DNA from: Desulfovibrionaceae bacterium UBA6814
GTDB lineage: Bacteria > Desulfobacterota > Desulfovibrionia > Desulfovibrionales > Desulfovibrionaceae
Direction of reading: 5' to 3'
Assembly (NCBI GenBank): GCA_002452635.1
Contig: DKEU01000122.1
Location: 4,489 to 13,391, forward strand
Length of the DNA stretch: 8,903 bases
This document shows positions 1 through 7,047 of this stretch, in pieces (position 1 is the first letter of the stretch; the number at the start of each line of letters is the position of its first letter). The notes under the pieces were generated by a model. The model ran no database searches and had not been told where the DNA came from. It worked only from the letters and a program-made list of their open reading frames with translations. A program made the translations under genes and the position numbers.

Positions 1-70
1 ACCAGGCCGGAAGCAGGCCGGCCCTGCGGCGCAACGCAGGACCCGGCGCCGGCCCAACCCGTCCCGGACC

Positions 71-3000
71 ATGGCAGAAGAAAACCTGTCCTCCACCCTG
101 GCCGACAAGCTGCGGCGGCTCTCCGGCCTCACCGACCGCCCGCCTCCGGAGCGGGTGCGCGGCGACATCGCCACCTTGCTGCGCGGCTTCTGGCCGCCGG
201 TGCCCCTGGAGGGCGACGACCTGCTGGCCGTGCACCGGGCCCTGTCCCTGGCCGCGCACCTGCTCTTGCGCCGCGCCCTGGCCGCCGGCGAGGACAAGGA
301 CCTGGCCGCCTTCTACCTCCAGTGCCTGGCCGGCCTGGGCCCGGCGGCCGAGCCCTGCCTGTGCGGCTGGATCTTCCGCCGCCTGGAGGCCGGCGCCACC
401 CCGGCCCAGGCCCTGGAGGACATCCCCGAGGAGGCCCTGTTCCCGGTCCTGGACCGGCTGATCATCCGCCGCCTGGCCGTGCCCCCGGACCTGGCCGATG
501 CGGCCGTGCGCCGCCTCTCGGCTGCGGCCGAGGCCGACCCGGACCGCACCGCCGCATTGCTCAAGCGCCGCTCCGAAGCCGACCTGAACGCCTCCTACGC
601 CCTGCGCCACGCCCTGTTCGCCGGGCACTACCTGAACCAGGCCAGGGAGCGGCTGGCCGCGGCCGCGGCCGACGCCGCCACGGGCCGCAACCCCGACGAG
701 AGCCTCACCGACCTGCTCAGGCAGCTGTCCTGCCTGGAGCCCCGGGAGCTGGCCCCGGAACTCACCGAACTGCTGGCGGTCAAGGCCGTGCCCCCGCTCC
801 TGGCCCTGCTCACGGTGCTGGCCCGCATGGGCGGCCCCCGGGAGGTGAAGCTGGCCAAGCCGGTGAGCCGCCTGCTCATGCACCCCAACCGCCGGGTGCA
901 GACCACGGCCATGGAGGCCCTGGCCGCCCTGGCGCCCAAGGACCTGGGCCGGCTCTTCGCCGCCCTGTTCGCCAAGAACGAGGCCCTGCGCACCGCGGTG
1001 CTGGCCCGCCTGCTCCTGCTCTCCCGGGCCGAGTACGACCGTTTCCTGGAGGCCCTGCCCGCCACGGCCCGGGCCGCGGTGGCCCTGCCCCTGTTCAAGG
1101 TCCTGGCCCGCCTGAACCCGGGCTGGGCCGACATGTGCCTGCACGACGCCGAGGACGGCCCGGCCAAGGCCCGCGCCGCCCTGCTCGCCCTCCTGCCGGT
1201 CCGGCCCCAGGCCCCGGACCTGGCCCAGGCCCAGGCGGTGCTGAAGCCGGCCAAGGCCGCACAGCCGGCGCCGGCCAAGGACAAGAAGGCGGACAAGGGA
1301 TTGTTCTCCTTCGGGGGAGGAGGCGGCGGCGACGCGGGCATCAGCATCTCCTTCGGCGGCGGCGGGGGCTCCCGGGCGGAGCGCGGCCCGGGCAAGGGCG
1401 GCGCGGTGTCCGGCAAGACCTACCAGGACCAGGCCCTCCGCTCCCCGGATTTCGCGACCCACCTGCTGGAGAACGTGGCCTTCACCGGCTGCACGGTCAC
1501 CGGCGGCCGCTACGCCGGCAGCGTGTTCGCGCAGTGCCGCTTCGTGCGCTGCACCTTCGAGGACTGCGATTTCGAGAACGCCCGGTTCTTCGACTGCACC
1601 TTCGAGGACTGCGCCTTCTCCCTGTGCACCCTGGCCGGGGCCTCCCTGTGCGGCGGCTCGTTCCTGGCCGTGCGCCTGCACGAATGCGCCCTGTGGGGCC
1701 TGGGCCTGTACAACACCTCCCTGCGCGCGGTGCGCCTGCGCGGCAGCGACCTGTCGGGGAGCCTGTGGTCCGGGGTGCGGGCCGGGGGCCTGGAGCTCAT
1801 CCTCTGCGACCTGAACCAGGCGGCCCTGCACGGGGTCACCGCCACCACCACGGAGCTCTACGCGGTGTCCTTCGCAGGCGCCGCCTTCCCCGGGCTCATC
1901 ACCGACAACCCGCAGCTCCTGGCCGCGGAGGACGCCTGGCTGGACCGCCTGGCCGCCGCGGCGGAGTCCATCCCCACGGAGGAGGTCTTCGCCGGGCCGG
2001 CCGACGCGGCCGCCGCCCGCCTGGCCGCGACCGTGGTGGCCCGCTACCTGGACCTGCGCGACGCCCGGGCCATGGCCCGCGCCTTCCTGGCCAACAACCA
2101 GCGCCGCGTGGACTGGTGCCTGGAGCGCATGGGCCCGGCCAAGGCCGAGTGCTACCACCTGGCCCCCTTCCTCCTGCACACCGAGGTCTTCGAGCGATTC
2201 AGCGAGATACCGCCCCTGGCCCTGCCCTGCCGCATGGCCGGCTACACCCCCTCCTGCACGGTGCTGGAGATCGCCCGCAAGCACTTCCCAATGGTGGACC
2301 TGCCCCGGGAGGAGCCCGACCCGGTGCTCATCCAGGCCCTGTACACCATCGGCAGCGTGGGCACCGTGGCCCAGACCGGGGCCTCGGACCTGGACTACTG
2401 GGTGTGCTACGACCCCGAGGACATGCCCGAGGTCATGGTGGACGGCCTGACCTACAAGCTGGAGGCCATCGAGCAGTGGGCCGACGCCACCTTCGACGTG
2501 GAGGTCCACTTCTTCACCATGGACCTCACCAAGATCCAGGACAACAACTTCGGGGTCTCGGACGCGGAGAGCTCGGGCACGGCCCAGGCCATGCTGCTCA
2601 AGGAGGAGTTCTACCGCACCGTGGTGCTGGTGTCGGGCAAGCTGCCCACCTGGTGCGTCACCCCGGCGGGCTCGGACAACGCGGCCTACGCCAAGGTCCT
2701 GGACTTCCTGGCCGCCAGCCCCATCGCCGGATTCTTCGTGGACCTGGGCAACCTGGAGAGCATCCCGGCCGAGGAGTTCTTCGGGGCCTCCCTGTGGCAG
2801 ATCGTCAAGGCGCTCAAGAGCCCCTTCAAGTCCATCATGAAGTTCGGGCTGCTGGAGAAGTACATCGCGGCCGCGGGCAGCAAGGCCGACCACGACCTCG
2901 GCCTGCTCTGCGACCAGCTCAAGGCCAACGTGCTGACCGGACGGGTGTCACTGCTCACCGCCGACCCCTACATCCTGCTCTTCAAGGAGGTCGCGGACTA

Positions 3001-3967
3001 CTACCGCCAGGCTCAGGACAAGGAATCCCTGCATCTGGTGCGGCTGTCCTTCTTCCTCAAGACCAAGGTGCGGGAGATGTGCGTGGACACCGCGGCCATC
3101 GCCCGCTGGGAGGAGAAGGAGATCCGCGACCTGTTCCTGGGCGGGGACTCGGCCCTGGGCGCGGCCGGCGACCAGGCCGGCGGGGACTGGTCCTTCGACC
3201 GGCTGCTCAACATCGGCGGCCTGGTGAACAAGTTCATCATCCGCACCTACCTCAAGGTGCGCGACCAGCAGACGGGCGACACCAGCATCGCCATCACCCC
3301 CCAGGACCTCACCAAGCTGGGCCGCAAGATCTTCTCCTCGTTCTCCAAGCGCAAGAACAAGATCGAACACATCCCCTTCGTGTCCCTGGGCGGCGTGCCC
3401 TTCCGGGTGCTGCACTTCGCGGCCCACGGCAAGAAGCTGGGCTCGCCCGAGGACTGGAGCGTCACCGGGTCCCAGGAGGTGTCCTCCTCGGCCCTGCTCA
3501 AGCCGCAGAACCTGCGCGCGGGCAAGGACATCGTGGAGATCCTCACCTGGCTGGCCTCCAACAGCCTGTACAGCCCCAAGATGGCGGTGCGTGGCGACTA
3601 CTCCATCTCCCCGGTCACGGTGCGCGACCTGGAGGGGCTGCTGGCCAAGCTCCTGGCCTTCTTCCCGGGCTCGGCCACCTTCAACACCGACATCAACGAG
3701 ACCCTGAACCCGGAGCGGGTGGTCAAGGCCCTGTTCGTGCTCAACTTCGCCAAGCAGCGGGAAAAGGCCGGGCCCCTCGAGGTCTCGGTGGTCTACTCCA
3801 CCAACTGGGGCGAGCTGTTCTGCCGCACGGTCCCGGTCCGGGACACCCTGGTCATCGAGCACCCCATGGAGTTCCTGGAGGCCCTGCTGGAGACCGAACT
3901 GCCCGAGAAGCCCGACATGGACGCCTTCATCCCCGAGCGCTCGGTCTGCCCCAAGCCCGCCCTCTGA
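71..3967 (+). CDS. cyaA: Class I adenylate cyclase with N-terminal HEAT-like and pentapeptide-repeat module
   Basis: This protein (1298 aa) should convert ATP to cAMP in the cytoplasm. Residues about 1-390 are Ala/Leu-rich and helical, with HEAT-like repeats clearest around 236-320. A Lys/Pro/Gly-rich linker (about 390-455) and pentapeptide repeats (about 460-610) follow. From about residue 670 it tracks enterobacterial CyaA: an NQxRVD block near 676-681, GS at 761-762, the nucleotidyltransferase SDLDYWVC motif with D773 and D775, a probable third carboxylate E811 in VEVHFF, a GTAQ/EEFYRT region, and EEFFGASLWQ at 901-910. The resemblance runs on through a PQDL/GRKI block and an STNWGE block, then the protein stops, roughly 200 residues short of the E. 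coli C-terminus. The ATG has no clear Shine-Dalgarno sequence. The frame upstream has no stop and no start codon within the window, so an earlier start cannot be excluded. Function of the catalytic domain is secure from motifs; the role of the N-terminal module is unknown, perhaps localisation or protein binding. Confidence 0.9.
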   Translation: MAEENLSSTLADKLRRLSGLTDRPPPERVRGDIATLLRGFWPPVPLEGDDLLAVHRALSLAAHLLLRRALAAGEDKDLAAFYLQCLAGLGPAAEPCLCGWIFRRLEAGATPAQALEDIPEEALFPVLDRLIIRRLAVPPDLADAAVRRLSAAAEADPDRTAALLKRRSEADLNASYALRHALFAGHYLNQARERLAAAAADAATGRNPDESLTDLLRQLSCLEPRELAPELTELLAVKAVPPLLALLTVLARMGGPREVKLAKPVSRLLMHPNRRVQTTAMEALAALAPKDLGRLFAALFAKNEALRTAVLARLLLLSRAEYDRFLEALPATARAAVALPLFKVLARLNPGWADMCLHDAEDGPAKARAALLALLPVRPQAPDLAQAQAVLKPAKAAQPAPAKDKKADKGLFSFGGGGGGDAGISISFGGGGGSRAERGPGKGGAVSGKTYQDQALRSPDFATHLLENVAFTGCTVTGGRYAGSVFAQCRFVRCTFEDCDFENARFFDCTFEDCAFSLCTLAGASLCGGSFLAVRLHECALWGLGLYNTSLRAVRLRGSDLSGSLWSGVRAGGLELILCDLNQAALHGVTATTTELYAVSFAGAAFPGLITDNPQLLAAEDAWLDRLAAAAESIPTEEVFAGPADAAAARLAATVVARYLDLRDARAMARAFLANNQRRVDWCLERMGPAKAECYHLAPFLLHTEVFERFSEIPPLALPCRMAGYTPSCTVLEIARKHFPMVDLPREEPDPVLIQALYTIGSVGTVAQTGASDLDYWVCYDPEDMPEVMVDGLTYKLEAIEQWADATFDVEVHFFTMDLTKIQDNNFGVSDAESSGTAQAMLLKEEFYRTVVLVSGKLPTWCVTPAGSDNAAYAKVLDFLAASPIAGFFVDLGNLESIPAEEFFGASLWQIVKALKSPFKSIMKFGLLEKYIAAAGSKADHDLGLLCDQLKANVLTGRVSLLTADPYILLFKEVADYYRQAQDKESLHLVRLSFFLKTKVREMCVDTAAIARWEEKEIRDLFLGGDSALGAAGDQAGGDWSFDRLLNIGGLVNKFIIRTYLKVRDQQTGDTSIAITPQDLTKLGRKIFSSFSKRKNKIEHIPFVSLGGVPFRVLHFAAHGKKLGSPEDWSVTGSQEVSSSALLKPQNLRAGKDIVEILTWLASNSLYSPKMAVRGDYSISPVTVRDLEGLLAKLLAFFPGSATFNTDINETLNPERVVKALFVLNFAKQREKAGPLEVSVVYSTNWGELFCRTVPVRDTLVIEHPMEFLEALLETELPEKPDMDAFIPERSVCPKPAL
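1304..1369 (+). repeat. Duplicated Phe-Gly tract in the cyclase linker
   Basis: Two similar units lie inside the adenylate cyclase gene. The first encodes FSFGGGGGG (residues 412-420) and the second ISFGGGGG (426-433). Both are in-frame GGN runs preceded by the same tccttcgg context. This is a flexible linker between the helical N-terminal module and the pentapeptide repeats. The low-complexity GC tract could change length by replication slippage; that is inference. Confidence 0.7.
1549..1613 (+). repeat. 20-bp direct repeat inside pentapeptide region
   Basis: The 20-mer ctgcaccttcgaggactgcg occurs at 1549-1568 and again at 1594-1613, offset by exactly 45 bases, which is 15 residues or three pentapeptide units. 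Each copy encodes CTFEDC. An exact nucleotide match across this spacing points to internal duplication of coils in the right-handed beta-helix, although a short match could also come from strong codon bias. Confidence 0.75.
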
Positions 3968-4001
3968 CCCAGGCCGCGCCTCCCCGGCCCTTCCTCGCCC
4001 C

Positions 4002-5102
4002 ATGCCCGACCTCGCCTCCGTGCGCCGCCTGCTCCTGGACTGGTTCGCGTCCTCGGGCCGGGACCTGCCCTGGCGGCGGGACTACGCGCCCTGGTCCGTG
4101 CTGGTGTCCGAGGTCATGCTGCAGCAGACCCAGATGGACCGGGTGGTGCCCTTCTTCGACCGCTTCCTGGCCCGCTTCCCCACCCCCGCGGCCCTGGCCG
4201 CGGCGTCCGAGGAGGAGGTGCTCAAGCTCTGGGAGGGCCTGGGCTACTACGCCCGGGCCCGCAACCTCCAGGCCGCGGCCCGGGCCATCGCCCACGGACA
4301 CGGGGGCCGGGTGCCCGACGACCCGGCGGCCCTGCGCGGCCTGCCCGGGGTGGGGCCCTACACCGCAGCCGCTGTGGCCAGCATCGCGTTCGGCCAGGAC
4401 GCGCCCCTGGTGGACGCCAACGTGGAGCGGGTGCTGGCCCGGGTGTTCGACGTGGACGAGTCCCTGGCCACCAGCGCGGGCAAACGCAGGATAGCGGCCC
4501 TGGCCGCGGAGCTGCTGCCCCCGGGCCGGGCCCGGGACTTCAACCAGGCCCTCATGGAGCTGGGCGCGCTGGCCTGCTCCAAGGCCCCGCGCTGCGGGGA
4601 GTGCCCCCTGGCCGGGCTCTGCGAGGCGCGGCGGCTGGACATCACGGCCGAACGGCCGGTGCGCGCCCCGCGCAAGGCCATATCCCACCTGGACGTCTGC
4701 ACCGGAGTCCTGACCCACGCGGGCCGCATCTTCGTGCAGAAGCGGCCCACGCCCGGGGTCTGGGCCGGGCTGTGGGAGTTTCCGGGCGGCCGCATCGAGC
4801 CGGGCGAGACCCCGGCCCAGGCCGTGGTGCGGGAGTTCAGGGAGGAGACCGAATTCGCGGTGCAGGTGGCCGAACCCCTGGGCCTGGTGCGGCACGGCTA
4901 CACCACCTACAGCGTGTCCCTGCACTGCTTTTTGCTGACCCTCGCGAATGGCGGCAATCAACCCGTGCTGCACGCAGCCGACACCTTCCGCTGGGCCGGG
5001 GCCCGGGATCTGGCCGGCCTGGCCTTCCCGGCCGGCCACCGCAAGCTGCTGGACCGCCTGGAGGCCGAGGGCCGGCTCCCGCGGCTCCTGGCCCAGGGCT
5101 GA
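4002..5102 (+). CDS. mutY: Adenine DNA glycosylase fused to a MutT-like Nudix domain
   Basis: MutY removes adenine mispaired with 8-oxoguanine. The HhH-GPD glycosylase domain spans about residues 1-210. E37 sits in EVMLQQTQ and D138 in VDANVERVLAR, the same numbers as the catalytic residues of E. coli MutY, which supports this ATG although no Shine-Dalgarno sequence is visible. LPGVGPYTAAA is the helix-hairpin-helix. Four iron-sulfur ligands are C192, C198, C201 and C207; the first spacing is C-x5-C, one residue shorter than the usual C-x6-C-x2-C-x5-C. The C-terminal domain (about 228-366) carries a nearly complete Nudix box at 263-285 (G263, E269, R277-E278, E281-E282), with the usual glycine near its end replaced by E284. 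The surrounding WEFPGGRIEPGETPAQAVVR closely resembles MutT, so this half may hydrolyse an oxidised nucleotide as well as read 8-oxoG. It starts 34 bases after the cyclase gene and probably shares its transcript. Confidence 0.93.
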   Translation: MPDLASVRRLLLDWFASSGRDLPWRRDYAPWSVLVSEVMLQQTQMDRVVPFFDRFLARFPTPAALAAASEEEVLKLWEGLGYYARARNLQAAARAIAHGHGGRVPDDPAALRGLPGVGPYTAAAVASIAFGQDAPLVDANVERVLARVFDVDESLATSAGKRRIAALAAELLPPGRARDFNQALMELGALACSKAPRCGECPLAGLCEARRLDITAERPVRAPRKAISHLDVCTGVLTHAGRIFVQKRPTPGVWAGLWEFPGGRIEPGETPAQAVVREFREETEFAVQVAEPLGLVRHGYTTYSVSLHCFLLTLANGGNQPVLHAADTFRWAGARDLAGLAFPAGHRKLLDRLEAEGRLPRLLAQG

Positions 5103-5114
5103 GCCGCCCGCACC

Positions 5115-5119
5115 GGAGG
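5115..5119 (+). promoter_or_regulatory. Ribosome binding site GGAGG for the 5124 gene
   Basis: A GGAGG lies four bases before the ATG at 5124. It is the only clear Shine-Dalgarno sequence among the three plus-strand genes and supports this start codon. The spacing is on the short side. Confidence 0.6.
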
Positions 5120-5123
5120 CCCC

Positions 5124-6086
5124 ATGCCGACGTGCACCGTACTCTTCACCTCCCACCGGCCCGAGACCCTGCCCCTGGCCGAGGCGGCCATGGCCGGGGC
5201 CTCCTGCGTGGTGCTGGAGGAGCCGGCGCATCCCCAGTTCCAGGACATGCTGGCCGGCCGGGTGGCGGACGACGACTACCTCATGGCCGCGGACTACGAG
5301 TTCCCGGCCTTCGCCCGGGCCTCCCTGGCCCTATACCGGAGGCTGCACGCCCGGGGCGCGGCCCTGGTGCAGTGCGACCCGTACCTGGACGAGCTGCTGG
5401 CCATCCACGAATTCTTCACCTCCGGGGGGACGCCCGGGGACGTGGACCCGGACTCGTTGCGCGGTCTGGTCTATGCTGCGGAGCGGGACTGGAGCGCGGC
5501 CCTGCTGGGCTTCTACGCGGCGTCCGGGGCCGAGGACTTCGGCGAGGTGGTGCGCTCGGTGCAGGCCTTCGCCCGGGCGGACGCGGCCCGGGGCCGGCTG
5601 CGCGACGCCCTGCGCGCCCGGGCCGCGGCCCGGCTGGCGGAGGAATATCCCGACCTGACGGTCGAGGCCGGCTACATCCACGCGGCCCTGCCCGGGGCCC
5701 TGCGCCGCGCCCTGCCCCCGGACTGGGCCCTGCGCCTGCGCTGGGTCCTGGAGCCTGCGGCCCGGCCCCTTGCGGGCAAACGGCAGGTGCTGGGCCCCGG
5801 GGACGTGCTCACCCTGCTCTACACCTTCCGCCCGGGCCACCGGAGCCCCCGGGCCGACCTGCTGGCGGCCCGGGCCCTGGTCTACATCAAGATACTGGGA
5901 AAGGAAGAGCAGGAGGCTGCGCCGGGCCAATACCCGCACACCCGGGACGAGGCGGCCTGCGCGGCGTTGGTGGCGAACTTGCCGTATGCTGACTGCGCCG
6001 CGCTCTACCCCCGGCTGCGCCACCTGCCCAAGGCCCACGCCCGGGCCCTGGCCGAGGCCTACCTGCGGAGAGGAGCAGGCCGTTGA
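5124..6086 (+). CDS. Unassigned 320-aa protein, possible TraB/TIKI-like fold
   Basis: I do not recognise this as a named family. It has no signal peptide and no membrane segment, so it is probably cytoplasmic. It starts 21 bases after mutY with a GGAGG, so it is likely the third gene of the same operon. Its N-terminus reads VLFTSHRPETLPLAEAAMAG then CVVLEEP: a beta strand, H11, a helix, a second strand and acidic E32-E33. Later come R160-D161 at the head of an Arg/Ala-rich helix and then a strand ending in GYIH (183-186) followed by AALPGALRRAL. This order (GTxH-like motif, Glu, Arg helix, GxxH) recalls the TraB/PrgY/GumN/TIKI clan of metal-dependent hydrolases. The first glycine is missing (FTSH), and the match was judged by eye, so the assignment is a hypothesis. 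The last codons and stop lie inside the palindrome at 6074-6200, so the C-terminal AGR is encoded by the repeat. Confidence 0.85.
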   Translation: MPTCTVLFTSHRPETLPLAEAAMAGASCVVLEEPAHPQFQDMLAGRVADDDYLMAADYEFPAFARASLALYRRLHARGAALVQCDPYLDELLAIHEFFTSGGTPGDVDPDSLRGLVYAAERDWSAALLGFYAASGAEDFGEVVRSVQAFARADAARGRLRDALRARAAARLAEEYPDLTVEAGYIHAALPGALRRALPPDWALRLRWVLEPAARPLAGKRQVLGPGDVLTLLYTFRPGHRSPRADLLAARALVYIKILGKEEQEAAPGQYPHTRDEAACAALVANLPYADCAALYPRLRHLPKAHARALAEAYLRRGAGR

Positions 6087-6200
6087 AAATCCCGCGCTGG
6101 CGGCGTTGCTGCGAAAAAGCCAAATCCTCGCGTAGTACCACTACGCGTCGGCCTTGGCTTTTTCTTGCGCCTTGCCAGCGCGATTTTTGAACGGCCTGCT
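6074..6200. repeat. 127-bp imperfect palindrome between convergent genes
   Basis: The outer ends agcaggccgtt (6074-6084) and aacggcctgct (6190-6200) are exact reverse complements. The arms stay paired inward with a few mismatches and small indels: gcgctggc against gccagcgc, gaaaaagccaa against ttggctttttc, and cgcgtag against ctacgcg around a five-base loop. The left arm contains the stop codon of the upstream gene; the right arm ends four bases before the stop of the convergent protease gene. It is locally less GC-rich than its surroundings. It could be a REP/MITE-like dispersed repeat that also serves as a terminator; copy number in the genome would decide. Confidence 0.85.
6113..6164. terminator. 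Probable bidirectional intrinsic terminator
   Basis: The core of the palindrome has a 7-bp stem cgcgtag/ctacgcg (6129-6135 with 6141-6147), loop tacca, and an outer 11-bp stem gaaaaagccaa/ttggctttttc. Each strand therefore ends with a run of five U residues on the 3' side and a matching A run on the 5' side. Its place between two convergent genes fits termination in both directions. The U tract is short and lies in the stem, so efficiency is uncertain. Confidence 0.65.
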
Positions 6201-6203
6201 AAA

Positions 6204-6944
6204 TTACTGCTGCTTCCGTTTCTGGATGATGGTAATGGACCCGTCCGGGGCCTTCTGCACGTCGAGGGCCGCGGGGGACGTGGTGGGCGCGCGATCCGAA
6301 ACCGGGTGGAACCCCAGGAAGTCGCGCACCACTGCCGCCGGCACGGCGAAATTCATGTTCTGGATATCGCCCTTGACCGAACCGAGGGTGGCCACGCCCA
6401 CCACCCTGCCCGAGGCGTCCAGGACCGGGCCGCCGCTGGAGCCGTGCGAAACCGGCGCCGTGATCTGAATGAGCCCCTTGTTTTCCCGAACCTGCCGGTC
6501 CAGCCCACTCACCACTCCGGTGGACAGGGTGCGCTCCATGCCCAAGGGCGATCCAATGGCCACGATCTCCTGCCCCACGGCGGGCATATCCTCGGCCAGC
6601 TCCAGGTTGGACATCTTGTAGGGCAACCGGAGCACGGCCAAATCATGTTCCGAGGATTTGCCCTCCACCGGCACGTTCTCGTACACATGCCCGTCAGCGG
6701 TCTTGACCGTGACCGTGGAAGACTCCTTCACCACGTGACGGTTGGTGACCGCCTGGCGGCCGTCCCCGACCACGAATCCCGACCCCAGGCTCAGGACCCT
6801 GCCCATGACGCTTACGCGGTAGATCACCAGCACCGCGTTCTCCGAATCCCGGAAGACCTTCTGGGCGTCCATGGCCCGAGCCGGCGCGGCCGGGACGAGG
6901 GCCAGGGCCAGGAGCAGGACGAAGGCTGGAACCAGGCGGGGCAT
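6204..6944 (-). CDS. Secreted trypsin-like serine protease (HtrA-type domain without PDZ)
   Basis: This 246-residue protein begins with a Sec signal peptide: hydrophobic residues 5-19 and an ARA site after residue 24. The mature part is a chymotrypsin/DegP-type protease domain with H70 in TNRHVV, D101 in EHDLAVL and S170 in GSSGGP; the VAIGSPLG stretch (128-135) is also typical of HtrA proteins. The complete triad suggests an active periplasmic or exported enzyme. DegP and DegS carry PDZ domains after the protease; here only about 35 residues of polar tail follow, ending in a basic KRKQQ, so PDZ-based substrate sensing is absent. It is a stand-alone S1C/S1 protease; its substrate cannot be told. 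The ATG has a strong AAGGAGG four bases upstream. Just upstream lies a pyrD-tail remnant, and transcription may come from the pyrD side or a local promoter. Confidence 0.9.
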   Translation of the reverse strand: MPRLVPAFVLLLALALVPAAPARAMDAQKVFRDSENAVLVIYRVSVMGRVLSLGSGFVVGDGRQAVTNRHVVKESSTVTVKTADGHVYENVPVEGKSSEHDLAVLRLPYKMSNLELAEDMPAVGQEIVAIGSPLGMERTLSTGVVSGLDRQVRENKGLIQITAPVSHGSSGGPVLDASGRVVGVATLGSVKGDIQNMNFAVPAAVVRDFLGFHPVSDRAPTTSPAALDVQKAPDGSITIIQKRKQQ

Positions 6945-6948
6945 GGGG

Positions 6949-6955
6949 CCTCCTT
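6949..6955 (-). promoter_or_regulatory. Ribosome binding site AAGGAGG for the protease gene
   Basis: On the minus strand AAGGAGG is followed by four C residues and the ATG at 6944. It fixes the protease start, which also gives a complete signal peptide. Confidence 0.75.
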
Positions 6956-6963
6956 GCTACGCA

Positions 6964-7047
6964 GGGTTTCAGGTTTCCTTGGTGCTCATCCAGAAAATCG
7001 ATGCCCCATTTCTGCATCAATATCGGGAGTTCTTCAACCGTGGAAAA
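6964..7047 (-). pseudogene. Remnant of a pyrD 3' end (PyrD C-terminal tail)
   Basis: Read on the minus strand, this stretch encodes FSTVEELPILMQKWGI followed by DFLDEHQGNLKP. The intact PyrD at 8362-8903 ends FSFRLVEELPQLMERWGI then ASLEEYRGSLRA. Over the 24 residues from VEELP, 14 are identical and most of the rest are conservative changes. No start codon or upstream PyrD body is present, the similarity fades before PFS, and the stop expected after the tail is missing in this frame, so it is a fragment rather than a gene. It overlaps the last few codons of the glycosyltransferase-like gene and fills the gap to the protease gene. Its base composition is less GC-rich than the intact tail. It most likely marks a duplication, insertion or gene replacement at the pyrD end. 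Confidence 0.7.

Noticed and set aside
322..4494. Open frame of 1390 codons overlapping the cyclase and mutY
   Set aside because: It is an Arg/Pro/Gly-rich translation of another frame of two clear genes. Long spurious frames are expected at this GC content, and it contains no recognisable domain.
2948..5231. Long minus-strand open frames opposite the cyclase and mutY
   Set aside because: They are Gly/Arg/His/Gln-rich antisense shadows of well-supported genes, with no motifs and no ribosome binding site pattern.
6994..7020. Possible promoter for the protease gene (TTGATG and GATTTT on the minus strand)
   Set aside because: The spacing is about 15 bases and the boxes are weak. The same bases are explained by the pyrD-tail remnant, so a promoter cannot be claimed.
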